Below, in pieces: positions 42,172-51,030 of a stretch of DNA of 64,000 bases. Source of the DNA: Kitasatospora sp. NBC_00374. GTDB lineage: Bacteria; Actinomycetota; Actinomycetes; Streptomycetales; Streptomycetaceae. Position 1 is the first letter of the stretch. Each line of letters starts with the position of its first letter. Position numbers and translations under genes: made by a program. The DNA lies in the NCBI RefSeq assembly GCF_041434935.1, contig NZ_CP107964.1, forward strand, positions 2,418,001 to 2,482,000, read 5' to 3'. Under the pieces are notes generated by a model that searched no databases, was not told where the DNA came from, and saw only the letters and a program-made list of their open reading frames with translations.

Positions 42172-43599
42172 TCAGTTGTGGAGTTCGCCGACGTGGTGGA
42201 CGCGGACGAGGTTGGTGGAGCCGGCCAGGCCGGGCGGCGAACCGGCGGTGATGATGACGATGTCGCCCTTCTGGCAGCGGCCGAGGCTCAGCAGTTGGGC
42301 GTCGACCTGGGCGACCATCTCGTCGGTGGTGGGGACGAACGGGCCGAGGAAGGTCTCCACGCCCCAGGTGAGGGCGAGTTGGCTGCGGACGGCGGGTTCG
42401 TAGGTGAAGGCGAGCACCGGGATGGGCGAGCGGTAGCGGGTGAGCCGGCGGGCGGTGTCGCCGCTCTGGGTGAAGGCGATGAGGTACTTGGCCTCCAGGA
42501 AGTCGCCGATCTCGGCGGCGGCCCTGGCGACGGCGCCGCCCTGGGTGCGGGGCTTGTTGCGCTCGGTCAGCGGGGGGAGGCCGGCGGCGAGGATGTCGGC
42601 CTCGGCCGCCTCGATGATGCGGCTCATGGTCTTGACGGTCTCGACCGGGTACTTGCCGACGGAGGTCTCGCCGGAGAGCATCACGGCGTCGGTGCCGTCC
42701 AGGACGGCGTTGGCGACGTCGGAGGCCTCGGCGCGGGTGGGCCGGGAGGCGTTGATCATCGAGTCGAGCATCTGGGTGGCGACGATGACCGGTTTGGCGT
42801 TGCGCTTGGCCAGCTTGACGGCGCGCTTCTGGACGATCGGCACCTGTTCCAGCGGGAGTTCGACGCCGAGGTCGCCGCGGGCGACCATGATGCCGTCGAA
42901 GGCGTCGACGATGGATTCGAGGTTCTCGACGGCCTGCGGCTTCTCGATCTTGGCGATGCAGGGGAGGGTCCGGCCCTCCTCGGCCATGATCCGGTGCACC
43001 TCGTCGATGTCCTTGGCGCTGCGCACGAAGGAGAGGGCGATCAGGTCGGCGCCGGTCCGCAGGGCCCAGCGCAGGTCGGCGACGTCCTTGTCGCTGAGCG
43101 CGGGCACCGAGACGGCGACGCCGGGGAGGTTGAGACCCTTGTGGTCGGAGATCAGGCCGCCCTCGATGACGATGCAGTGCACCCGCGGGCCCTCGACGTG
43201 GGTGACTTCGAGGCAGACCCGGCCGTCGTCGATCAGGATGCGCTCGCCGCGGGAGACGTCGGCGGCGAGGCCCTTGTAGGTGGTGCCGCAGATGTCGCGG
43301 TCGCCCGGGACGTCCTCGACGGTGATGGTGAACTCGTCGCCGCGTTCAAGAAGTACAGGCCCGTCGGCGAAGGTGTCGAGCCGGATCTTCGGGCCCTGGA
43401 GATCGACGAGGATGCCGACGCTGCGGCCGGCCTCGTCGGAGGCCTTGCGGACCCGGCGGTAGCGTTCCTCGTGCTCCAGTTGGGAACCGTGGCTGAGGTT
43501 GAATCGGGCGACGTCCATTCCGGCGTCGACCAGGGCTTTGATCTGGTCGTACGAGTCGGCGGCCGGCCCGAGGGTACAGACGATTTTTGCTCGGCGCAT
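42172..43599 (-). CDS. pyk: Pyruvate kinase
   Basis: Pyruvate kinase makes pyruvate and ATP from phosphoenolpyruvate and ADP. The 475-residue protein begins MRRAKIVCTLGPA and has DVARFNLSHG, the signature around the catalytic Lys (LPCIAKIEKPQAVENL), DGIMVARGDLGVELPLE, and MLDSMINASRPTRAEASDVANAVLDGTDAVMLSGETS. The C-terminal allosteric domain is present. AGAGGT lies immediately before the ATG, too close for an ideal ribosome-binding site, so a very short leader is possible. Streptomyces usually has two pyk genes; which this is cannot be told. Confidence 0.96.
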   Translation of the reverse strand: MRRAKIVCTLGPAADSYDQIKALVDAGMDVARFNLSHGSQLEHEERYRRVRKASDEAGRSVGILVDLQGPKIRLDTFADGPVLLERGDEFTITVEDVPGDRDICGTTYKGLAADVSRGERILIDDGRVCLEVTHVEGPRVHCIVIEGGLISDHKGLNLPGVAVSVPALSDKDVADLRWALRTGADLIALSFVRSAKDIDEVHRIMAEEGRTLPCIAKIEKPQAVENLESIVDAFDGIMVARGDLGVELPLEQVPIVQKRAVKLAKRNAKPVIVATQMLDSMINASRPTRAEASDVANAVLDGTDAVMLSGETSVGKYPVETVKTMSRIIEAAEADILAAGLPPLTERNKPRTQGGAVARAAAEIGDFLEAKYLIAFTQSGDTARRLTRYRSPIPVLAFTYEPAVRSQLALTWGVETFLGPFVPTTDEMVAQVDAQLLSLGRCQKGDIVIITAGSPPGLAGSTNLVRVHHVGELHN

Positions 43600-44038
43600 A
43601 CCTCTAGAGCGTAGGCATTACCGGTGCGTAACAACGAAGTTCCGACCGCCCGACCGGTGGCGGTTGCAGAAAGTTTTGATTAACAAACTGACACATCGTG
43701 ACCTGGCGTGCGGTGAGCTGGAGTTACCGCCGATGGACAGACTGCCGCGAGCTGCGCAGACGCCCGCTCCGGCGGCGTGCGGGCCGTGCTTCGGGTGAGA
43801 CATCGGCGGGCCGATTGACGCACGGGCGTACGGCCGGACCGGCACCCGGACCGATACCCGGGCCGCGGGCGGGGCCGTGGCCGGGGCCGTGGTGTCACGC
43901 CGGGGTCGCCAAGAACTCACCTGCCCGAAACGTCGGGGGTCTGGCCCCCGGGCGCTTCGCCGGGCAGACTTCTACGCGCGTCACAACATGCCCCCGTCAG
44001 CCTTGCTGACGGTCCGTCCGCCCCCGTGGGAGTCGTCC
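43600..44038. other. Intergenic region between pyk and the 5'-nucleotidase gene
   Basis: These 439 bases hold both divergent promoters and no convincing gene. An AT-rich patch with an inverted repeat (AGTTT 43672-43676, AAACT 43685-43689) stands out about 75 bases upstream of pyk. A small hairpin (GTCAGC-CTT-GCTGAC) at 43996-44010 lies in the leader of the nucleotidase gene. Confidence 0.5.
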
Positions 44039-45856
44039 ATGCCGCTGAACCGCCGAGACTTCGTGACCCGCTCCGCCGCGACGGCGGCCGGCGCCGCACT
44101 GGTCGGCGCCGTCCCCGTCGCCGCCGCCACCCCGGCGGCCGCCCAGGGCGCGGACGAGGCGGCGCGCAGGGCGCCGGTCAAGGAGTCCTTCACCGTGATG
44201 GGCACCACCGACCTGCACGGCCACGTGCTCAACTGGGAGTACTTCACCGACTCCGAGTACGACGACAAGGCGAGGAACGACGTCGGCCTGGCGAAGATCT
44301 CCACCCTGGTGAAGCAGGTCCGGGAGGAGAAGGGCTGTCACCGCACCCTGCTGATCGACGCCGGCGACACCATCCAGGGCACCCAGCTCTCGTACTACTT
44401 CGCGCGGGTCGAGCCGATCACCGGCAAGCGCGGGCCGAAGCACCCGATGGCCGCCGCAATGAACGCGATCGGCTACGACGCGGCCGCGCTCGGCAACCAC
44501 GAGTTCAACTACGGCATCCCGGTGCTGCGCGCGTACGAGAAGCAGCTCGACTTCCCGCTGCTGGGCGCCAACGCGCAGGACGCGAAGAGCGAGCGGCCCG
44601 CCTTCCCGCCGTACGTGATCAAGGAGCTGCACCTGGGCCACGGGCGGTCGCTGCGGGTCGGCATCCTCGGCCTGACCAACCCGGGCATCGCGATCTGGGA
44701 CAAGGCCAACGTCGCCGGGCAGCTGGTCTTCCCCGGCATCATGGAGATGGCGAAGAAGTACGTGCCGCGGCTGCGGGCGGCGGGCGCGGACGTCGTGGTG
44801 GTGGCCTCGCACTCGGGCATGGACGAGGTCTCCTCCTACGGCGACCAGCTGCCCTGGCCGGAGAACGCCTCGGTGCAGCTGGCCGAGACCGTGCCGGGCG
44901 TGGACGCGGTGCTGGTCGGCCACGCGCACAAGGAGATCCCGCAGCGGCTGGTGGTCAACAGGACCACCGGGAAGACCGTGGTGCTCTCCGAGCCGCTGTG
45001 CTGGGGCGAGCGGCTGACCTGCTTCGACTTCGAGGTCGAGTACCACCGCGGCGCGTGGACGGTCAGCTCGGTCAGCTCGCGGGTGCTCAACTCCAACACC
45101 GTGCCGGAAGACCCGGCGATCGTGCAGCTGATCGGCGCCCAGCACCGGAAGGTGGTCGCCTACGTCAACCAGGTGATCGGCACCAGCAAAACCGAACTCT
45201 CCATCGCCGAGGCCCGGTTCAGGGACGTCCCGATCATCGACCTGATCGGCCGGGTGCAGGCGGACGCCGTCCGCACGGCGCTCGCCTCGACCTCGTACGC
45301 GGGCCTGCCGGTGCTGGCGCAGGCCGCGCCGTTCAACCGGACGGCGCTGATCCCCGCCGGCCAGGTGAAGCTGCGGGACGCCGCCGGGCTGTACATCTAC
45401 GAGAACACCCTGGAGGCCCGGCTGCTGACCGGCGCCCAGATCAAGGACTACCTGGAGTACTCCGCCAAGTACTTCGCCCAGCGGGCGCCCGGCGACCCGA
45501 TCGACCCGGACACCCTGACCAACCAGCAGAACACCCCGGACTACAACTACGACTCGGTGTACGGCGTCTCGTACGACATCGATCTCACCCGGCCGGTCGG
45601 TTCCCGGATCACCGGTCTGTCGTACGAGGGCAGCCCGGTCGACCCGGCGGCGCAGTTCGTGCTGGCGGTCAACAACTACCGGGCCAACGGCGGCGGCAAC
45701 TTCCCGCACGTCGCGGCGGCCACCAAGGTCTGGTCGGACTCGGACGAGATCCGCAACACCATGATCGCCTGGGTGAAGGCGAAGGGTGTGATCGACCCGG
45801 CGGAGATCAGCGGCGGGACGTGGCGCCTGGTGCGCGCGGGTGTCCCGCTGTTCTAG
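44039..45856 (+). CDS. Tat-exported 5'-nucleotidase/2',3'-cyclic phosphodiesterase
   Basis: The 605-residue enzyme hydrolyses nucleotides outside the cell. It has a twin-arginine signal (LNRRDFVTRSAATAAGAALVGAV, RR at 5-6) and the calcineurin-type metal motifs TTDLHGH, DAGDTIQG, GNHEFNYG, SHSGMD and GHAHKEIP. The C-terminal 5'-nucleotidase domain (AAPFNRTALIPAGQV, YENTLEARLLTGAQIKDYLEYSA, NNYRANGGGNFP) follows. ATG has GGGAG. It probably salvages phosphate and nucleosides. Converges on the MFS gene across a strong hairpin. Confidence 0.94.
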   Translation: MPLNRRDFVTRSAATAAGAALVGAVPVAAATPAAAQGADEAARRAPVKESFTVMGTTDLHGHVLNWEYFTDSEYDDKARNDVGLAKISTLVKQVREEKGCHRTLLIDAGDTIQGTQLSYYFARVEPITGKRGPKHPMAAAMNAIGYDAAALGNHEFNYGIPVLRAYEKQLDFPLLGANAQDAKSERPAFPPYVIKELHLGHGRSLRVGILGLTNPGIAIWDKANVAGQLVFPGIMEMAKKYVPRLRAAGADVVVVASHSGMDEVSSYGDQLPWPENASVQLAETVPGVDAVLVGHAHKEIPQRLVVNRTTGKTVVLSEPLCWGERLTCFDFEVEYHRGAWTVSSVSSRVLNSNTVPEDPAIVQLIGAQHRKVVAYVNQVIGTSKTELSIAEARFRDVPIIDLIGRVQADAVRTALASTSYAGLPVLAQAAPFNRTALIPAGQVKLRDAAGLYIYENTLEARLLTGAQIKDYLEYSAKYFAQRAPGDPIDPDTLTNQQNTPDYNYDSVYGVSYDIDLTRPVGSRITGLSYEGSPVDPAAQFVLAVNNYRANGGGNFPHVAAATKVWSDSDEIRNTMIAWVKAKGVIDPAEISGGTWRLVRAGVPLF

Positions 45857-45880
45857 CCGTACGCGTCATCCGGCCATGGG

Positions 45881-45918
45881 CGGCGGGGGCGGACCGGGCA
45901 GCCGGTCCGCCCCCGCCG
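45881..45918. terminator. Bidirectional terminator after the 5'-nucleotidase
   Basis: A perfect 17-bp stem (45881-45897 with 45902-45918) with a GCAG loop lies between the convergent nucleotidase and MFS genes. Confidence 0.9.
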
Positions 45919-46027
45919 TTCCCGTTCGCGGGCCGTACACGGGTGGGCGCCGTGCTGCTGGTGCCGATCCGGGCGGCGGGGAGGTGGAGGTGGGCCGGCA
46001 CTCCACCCGGACTGCCGGGCGGCCCGG

Positions 46028-47272
46028 TCAGCCCGTGCCCGGTGTGCCGGGGTCCGCGGCGGGCTCCCCGAGGCGTTCGATCAGCAGCAGAGCGGGGACG
46101 GCCGCGAGGCTGAGACCGCCGAGCAGGACCCAGGGCCAGGCGGGGCCGCGGGCGAGCAGCAGGGTGAGCAGCCAGGGGGCGGCGGTCTGGCCCACCGTCC
46201 AGGAGAGTTGGTAGACGGCGAGGTAGCGGCCGCGCAGCCGGGGGTCGGCGAGGCGGACGCTGAGTTCCTCGGAGTACGGGGAGGCGACGCTCTCGGCGAG
46301 GTTGTAGACCAGCATCGCGAGGTGTGCGCCGGCCACCGCAGCCCAGCCGGGGGCGGCGGAGAGCAGGGCGAAGAGGGCGAAGGCGAGGACGTTGAGGAGT
46401 GATCCGGCGGCGATCACCCGGGTGGGGCGGAAGGGCGCCAGGCGGCGGGCGACCGCGGTCTGGGTGAGGACGATCTGCGCGCTGTTGAGGACCAGCAGGG
46501 AGCCGGCCAGCCAGGCCTGCTGGTGCAGGCCTTCGGTGAGGTAGAGGGCGAGCAGCAGGCTGAGGACGAGCGAGGCGAAGACGAAGCTGAGGTTGACGGC
46601 GACGAGCAGCAGGTAGCGGCGGTCGCGCAGGACGGTGCGGTAGCTGCCGAGGTCGTCGTCGGGGGCGGGGGCGGGGGCGTTGAGGGGGCGCCAGGTGGCG
46701 AGCAGGAGGGCGGCGAGGGCGAAGCTGGCGGCGTTGCCGAGGACGGTGGCGCGCAGTCCGTCGGTGCCGCCGAGGGCGAGCAGCAGGGCACCGAGGGCGC
46801 CGCCCAGGGCGAGGCCGCCGTTGCGCAGGGCGCCGACGAGGGCGAACCAGCGGGGGCGGTCCTCGGGGTGGGAGGCGAGGACGACCAGGCCGGTGCTGGC
46901 GGTCCAGTAGGCGGCGGTGCCGATCTGGGCGAGGAAGACGACGGTGACGATCTGCCAGGTCTGGTGGGCGGCGAGGAAGGCGGTGTGGGCGACGGCGGAG
47001 AGCAGGTTGGCGGTGGCGGCGACGCGGCGGGCGCCGTAGCGGTCGATGAGGGGGCCGGTGAGGAGGGCGGTGGGGAGGGCGAGGAGGCGGGCGAGGCTGA
47101 TGGCGGCGCCGATGGCGGGCAGGCCGAGGGTGGTGGTGCGGGCGAAGTAGACGACGGTGAAGGCGAGCAGGAGTCCGCTGCCGAGGCTGTCGATGAGGTG
47201 GGCGCCGAGGAGTCCCCGCCCGCGGGTGGTGAGCGGGCGGGTGCGGGGTGGCGGCATGATCGTGCTGGTCAT
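46028..47272 (-). CDS. MFS transporter
   Basis: The 414-residue protein has about 12 membrane helices in two halves. The loop LTGPLIDRYGARRVAATANLL matches MFS motif A (GxLxDRxGxRR), and PRWFALVGALRNGGLALGGALGALL is the fifth-helix exporter region. ATG at 47272 is supported by GGAGGA seven bases upstream. Divergent from the ArsR-type gene over a 70-bp gap, so that regulator probably controls it. Substrate unknown; drug efflux is an inference. Confidence 0.9.
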   Translation of the reverse strand: MTSTIMPPPRTRPLTTRGRGLLGAHLIDSLGSGLLLAFTVVYFARTTTLGLPAIGAAISLARLLALPTALLTGPLIDRYGARRVAATANLLSAVAHTAFLAAHQTWQIVTVVFLAQIGTAAYWTASTGLVVLASHPEDRPRWFALVGALRNGGLALGGALGALLLALGGTDGLRATVLGNAASFALAALLLATWRPLNAPAPAPDDDLGSYRTVLRDRRYLLLVAVNLSFVFASLVLSLLLALYLTEGLHQQAWLAGSLLVLNSAQIVLTQTAVARRLAPFRPTRVIAAGSLLNVLAFALFALLSAAPGWAAVAGAHLAMLVYNLAESVASPYSEELSVRLADPRLRGRYLAVYQLSWTVGQTAAPWLLTLLLARGPAWPWVLLGGLSLAAVPALLLIERLGEPAADPGTPGTG

Positions 47273-47309
47273 GCGGCGATCCTCCGGCGGCCGGTCGGGG
47301 GCGCCCAGT

Positions 47310-47329
47310 GATTTCGTGTGGGTGGAATC
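47310..47329. promoter_or_regulatory. Inverted repeat between the MFS and ArsR-type genes
   Basis: GATTTC (47310-47315) and GGAATC (47324-47329), 8 bp apart, form an imperfect inverted repeat in the only AT-containing part of the 70-bp divergent region. A candidate operator. Confidence 0.4.
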
Positions 47330-47342
47330 CTCGGAGGGGTGG

Positions 47343-48332
47343 ATGCTGACGCTGGCGTTCTCGGCGCAGGACGTGGCGCTGACCCGGTTCGCGTGTTCGC
47401 CGCTGTGGGAGGTGGCCAACAGCGTGCAGGTGCTGAAGGAGCCGGGCGAGCACGCGGTGCATCTGCCGTGGGTGCGGCAGGTGCGGGGGCGGCTGGCGGA
47501 GGTGGGGTTCGAGCTGCTGGGTCAGCTGGTGCCGGTGCCGACGGTGTACACGCCGGACTTCCTGACCCCGGTGCCGCAGGTCTGGGCGCCGTCGCTGGAG
47601 GAGGAGTTGGCGCGGCTGGTGGCGACGGAGCCGGAGCAGGTCCGGGTGGATCTGGACCGGTTCGAGGGGCCGTTGCCGCCGTTGGTGGCGTGGTTGCGGG
47701 CGGATCCGGTGGCGGGCCTGGCGCGGCTGGCCGGGGAGGTGCGGGCGTACTGGGCGGTGGCGGTGGAGCCGTACTGGCCGCGGATCGTGCGGTTGGTGGA
47801 GGGCGAGGTGCTGCGCCGGGCGCGGCAGATGTCGGTGGGCGGGCCGGCGGCGCTGTTCGAGGATCTGCATCCGCGGGTGTCGTGGGGGGCGGGCACGTTG
47901 CGGGTGGAGCATCGCTGGTTCGCGGCGGACCGGGTGCTGGACGGGGAGCGCGGGCTGGTGCTGGTGCCGTCGGTGTTCGCCTGGCCGGGGGTGTACTCGC
48001 AGTCGAATCCGCCGTGGCAGCCGGGTCTGGTGTATCCGCCGCGCGGGGTGGCGACGCTCTGGGAGCGGTCGGTGCCGGTGCCGGACGGTCTGGCGGGGGT
48101 GCTGGGGCGGGCCCGGGCGCTGCTGTTGGCGGAGTTGGGCGCGCCGGCCTCGACCACGGAGCTGGCGGAGCGTACGGGGCTGTCGGCGCCGAACGTGTCG
48201 CACCATCTGACGGCGCTGCGGGGGGCGGGTCTGGTGGCGCGGCACCGGACGGGGCGTTCGGTGCTGTATCTGCGGACGGCGGTGGCGGAGTCGTTGCTGG
48301 CGGCCGGTGGTCCGGACGGCGGTGCGGGGTGA
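47343..48332 (+). CDS. ArsR/SmtB-type regulator with DUF5937-like N-terminal domain
   Basis: The 329-residue protein has a long N-terminal domain (MLTLAFSAQDVALTRFACSPLWEVANSV) typical of DUF5937 regulators. A C-terminal winged helix of ArsR type follows (ASTTELAERTGLSAPNVSHHLTALRGAGLVARHRTGRSVLYLRT). There is no metal-binding Cys cluster, so the inducer is probably organic. ATG at 47343 has GGAGGGG upstream. The gene is divergent from the MFS transporter and likely controls it. Confidence 0.88.
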   Translation: MLTLAFSAQDVALTRFACSPLWEVANSVQVLKEPGEHAVHLPWVRQVRGRLAEVGFELLGQLVPVPTVYTPDFLTPVPQVWAPSLEEELARLVATEPEQVRVDLDRFEGPLPPLVAWLRADPVAGLARLAGEVRAYWAVAVEPYWPRIVRLVEGEVLRRARQMSVGGPAALFEDLHPRVSWGAGTLRVEHRWFAADRVLDGERGLVLVPSVFAWPGVYSQSNPPWQPGLVYPPRGVATLWERSVPVPDGLAGVLGRARALLLAELGAPASTTELAERTGLSAPNVSHHLTALRGAGLVARHRTGRSVLYLRTAVAESLLAAGGPDGGAG

Positions 48333-48343
48333 GGGGCGGCTGT

Positions 48344-48380
48344 GGGGCGGCCCTTCCCCGGTCCGGGGTGGGGCCGCCCC
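48344..48380. terminator. Hairpin between the ArsR-type gene and the aldehyde dehydrogenase gene
   Basis: Near-perfect inverted repeat (48344-48361 with 48363-48380, two mismatches) between convergent genes. Confidence 0.7.
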
Positions 48381-48387
48381 GGAGGGC

Positions 48388-49845
48388 CTAGAACGGGAAG
48401 CGGCTGCGCTCGTGCTGGATGGATATCCACTTGAGGGTGGTGAACGCCTCCACGGTGGCGTCGCCGTTGAGGCGGCCGAGGCCGGAGCTCTTCTCGCCGC
48501 CGAAGGGGACGATCGGCTCGTCGTGGATGGTGCCGTCGTTGATGTGGATCATGCCGGTCTCGATCCGCTGCGCGAGCCTGACGCCGCGCTCGACGCTGCC
48601 GGTGTGGACGGCGCCGCTGAGGCCGAACGGGGTGTCGTTGGCGATTCGGACGGCCTCGTCCTCGCCGTCGAAGGGGAGCACGACGACGACCGGGCCGAAC
48701 AGTTCGTGGTGCAGGATCGGCGCGTCGGCGGGGATGTCGGTGAGCACCACCGGGTCCATCAGGGTGCCGACGGTGGCGCCGCGCAGCAGGACGGTGGCGC
48801 CCTCGGCGACGGCCTGGTCGACCTGGGCGGTGACCGAGTCGGCCTGGGCGGAGTTGATCAGCGGGCCGATCTGGGTGGCCGGGTCGAGCGGGTCGCCGAC
48901 CTTGAGGGTGGCGATCTTGCGGACGAACCGCTCGGTGAACTCCTCGGCCACGCTGCGGTCGACCAGGACGCGGTTGGCGGCCATGCAGACCTGGCCCTGG
49001 TGGGCGAAGCGGCTGAAGACGGCGGCGTCCACGGCGTAGTCGAGGTCGGCGTCGTCGAGCACGATCAGGGCGCTGTTGCCGCCGAGTTCGAGCACGGTGC
49101 GCTTGAAGTGGCCGGCGGCGACCTGGGCGACGTGCCGGCCGACCTTGTCCGAGCCGGTGAAGGCGATGACCTTGGGCACCGGGTGCTCCAGGAAGGCGTC
49201 GCCGATCTCGGCGATGTCGGTGAGCACCACGTTGAGCAGGCCGGCGGGCAGGCCGGCGTCCTCGAAGAGCTTGGCGATCAGGGTGCCGCCGGTGATCGGG
49301 GCGTCCTGGTGCGGCTTGAGCACCACGCCGTTGCCGAGGGCGAGCGCCGGGGCGACGGCCTTGAGGGAGAGGAAGAGCGGGAAGTTGAACGGGCTGATCA
49401 CGCCGACCACGCCGACCGGCAGCCGGTAGACGCGGTTCTCCTTGCCGTCCACCGGCGAGGGCAGGATCCTGCCCTCGGCGCGCAGCGAGAGCTGCATGGC
49501 CTCGCGCAGCATGTCCTTGCAGAGCGAGAGTTCGAAGCCGGCCTTGAGCCGGGTGCCGCCGAGTTCGGCGATGATCGTCTGGGTGATCTCCTGCTCGCGC
49601 TCCTCCAGGAGCCGCAGTGCGCGTTCGAAGACCAGTCGCCTGGTGTACGGGTTGAGCTTGCCCCACTCCTTCTGGGCCCGCTCGGCCGCGCGGTAGGCCT
49701 GGTCGAGCTCGTCGACGGTGGCGACCGTGATGGCGGCGAGCTTCTCACCGGTGTAGGGGTTGAGGTCGACGATGTCCCAGGAGCCGCTGCCGGCTCGCCA
49801 CTGGCCGTCGATGTACTGCAGCGACAGTTCCTCGATGTAGGACAT
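48388..49845 (-). CDS. NAD(P)-dependent aldehyde dehydrogenase
   Basis: The 485-residue enzyme oxidises an aldehyde to the acid. Motifs are VISPFNFPLFLSLKAVAPALALGN, TGSDKVGRHVA, the Glu in LELGGNSALIV (near 252) and the nucleophile in HQGQVCMAANR (Cys near 287), then HELFGPVVVVLPF. It resembles benzaldehyde/vanillin dehydrogenases, but the substrate is uncertain. ATG has AAAGGGA five bases upstream. It follows the XRE-DUF5753 gene by 67 bases on the same strand, with an inverted repeat between. Confidence 0.94.
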   Translation of the reverse strand: MSYIEELSLQYIDGQWRAGSGSWDIVDLNPYTGEKLAAITVATVDELDQAYRAAERAQKEWGKLNPYTRRLVFERALRLLEEREQEITQTIIAELGGTRLKAGFELSLCKDMLREAMQLSLRAEGRILPSPVDGKENRVYRLPVGVVGVISPFNFPLFLSLKAVAPALALGNGVVLKPHQDAPITGGTLIAKLFEDAGLPAGLLNVVLTDIAEIGDAFLEHPVPKVIAFTGSDKVGRHVAQVAAGHFKRTVLELGGNSALIVLDDADLDYAVDAAVFSRFAHQGQVCMAANRVLVDRSVAEEFTERFVRKIATLKVGDPLDPATQIGPLINSAQADSVTAQVDQAVAEGATVLLRGATVGTLMDPVVLTDIPADAPILHHELFGPVVVVLPFDGEDEAVRIANDTPFGLSGAVHTGSVERGVRLAQRIETGMIHINDGTIHDEPIVPFGGEKSSGLGRLNGDATVEAFTTLKWISIQHERSRFPF

Positions 49846-49890
49846 CTGATCCCTTTCACTGGGGCATGGCGCGCCCGGTGTCCACCTGAC

Positions 49891-49914
49891 GAGACATCAT
49901 CGTACTGATGTGTC
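49891..49914. promoter_or_regulatory. Inverted repeat upstream of the aldehyde dehydrogenase gene
   Basis: Arms GAGACATCA and TGATGTGTC flank TCGTAC, with one mismatch in nine. It overlaps the stop of the XRE gene and lies about 50 bases before the dehydrogenase start. A candidate operator. Confidence 0.5.
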
Positions 49915-50782
49915 AGTTCTCTTGGAGGATGGAGTGCAGAAGGGCCAGGGTCCGCTCGGGCGAGAGCCCCTCGGCGCGCAGCCGCCGCACGGCGGCGGCG
50001 TACTCGGCGACCTCGGCGGGCCGGTCCAGGTAGAGGGCGCCGGTGAACTGTTCCAGGTAGACCAGGTCGGGCAGGTCGCGCTCGGGGAAGCTGAGGATGG
50101 TGAAGGAGCCGCTCTCGGCGGCCAGTCCGCCGCCGCCGAGCGGCATCACCTGGAGGGTCAGCTGCGGGAGGGCGGCCAGCTCGACCAGTCGCAGCAGCTG
50201 GCGCCGCATCACCTCGGGGCCGCCGCAGGGCCGGCGCAGGGCGGCCTCGTCGACGATGATCACGAGTTCGGGTGCGGGCCGGGAGGTGAGCAGCCGCTGG
50301 CGGCGCAGCCGGACGGTGACCCGGCGGTCGATCTCGGTGTCGGGGGCGGCGGGGTTGCCGAGCCGGACGACGGCGCGGGCGTACTCCTCGGTCTGCAGCA
50401 GGCCGGGGACGAACTGGAGCTCGTAGGCGGTGATGGCGGCGGCGGCCTCCTCCAGTCCGAGGTAGGCCTGGAACCAGCCGGGTACGACGTCGCCGTAGCC
50501 CTGCCACCAGGCGGGCGCGTTGGCCTCCTGGAGCAGGTCGAGGACGGCTGCGCGGCCGGCCTCCTCGTGGACGCCGTAGAGGGTGAGCAGGTCGGCGACG
50601 TCGCGGGTCTTGAAGCCGACCCGGCCGAGTTCCATCCGGCTGATCTTCGATTCGGAGGCGCGGATCGAGTAGCCGGCCTCTTCGCGGGTGACGCCGCTGG
50701 CCTCGCGGAGCCTGCGCAGTCGGGAGCCGAGCACCATGCGCCGTGCGGTCGTGCCGGTGCCCGCCGCCTGTTGGCCGTTCAT
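49913..50782 (-). CDS. XRE-family regulator with DUF5753 domain
   Basis: The 289-residue protein has an N-terminal HTH (LGSRLRRLREASGVTREEAGYSIRASESKISRMELGRVGFKTRDVADLLTLYGV) and a C-terminal DUF5753 (YELQFVPGLLQTEEYARAV, IDRRVTVRLRRQRLL, ILSFPERDLPDLVYLEQ). This is a very common Streptomyces pair type, normally followed by a small DUF397 protein gene. No DUF397 gene is present here. ATG is preceded by GGAGGGG. Confidence 0.93.
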   Translation of the reverse strand: MNGQQAAGTGTTARRMVLGSRLRRLREASGVTREEAGYSIRASESKISRMELGRVGFKTRDVADLLTLYGVHEEAGRAAVLDLLQEANAPAWWQGYGDVVPGWFQAYLGLEEAAAAITAYELQFVPGLLQTEEYARAVVRLGNPAAPDTEIDRRVTVRLRRQRLLTSRPAPELVIIVDEAALRRPCGGPEVMRRQLLRLVELAALPQLTLQVMPLGGGGLAAESGSFTILSFPERDLPDLVYLEQFTGALYLDRPAEVAEYAAAVRRLRAEGLSPERTLALLHSILQEN

Positions 50783-50896
50783 GCCGGATCCCCTCCGCCG
50801 GTCGAACCCGCGTTCTCCACCCGCGGCATCCTTTCACTCCCGGCGGCGGTGCGACCAGGAAAGGGCCAAACCGGCTGCCATCAGCGAAAAGCGGAA

Positions 50897-50938
50897 CGGC
50901 GCCTGCCCCATACCTGGTCGGGGAATGGGCAGGCGCCG
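50897..50938 (-). terminator. Hairpin downstream of gltD
   Basis: A perfect 12-bp stem (50897-50908 with 50927-50938, 18-nt loop) lies about 95 bases past the gltD stop, before the XRE gene. Confidence 0.6.
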
Positions 50939-51030
50939 CATGACCGGGCCCGGCGGCTCTGACGGGTCACGGGTGGTGCAGCCGGGCCATGGTGCGCCCG
51001 GCGGTTCGGGTTGAGGGTTGGGCGAACCCG

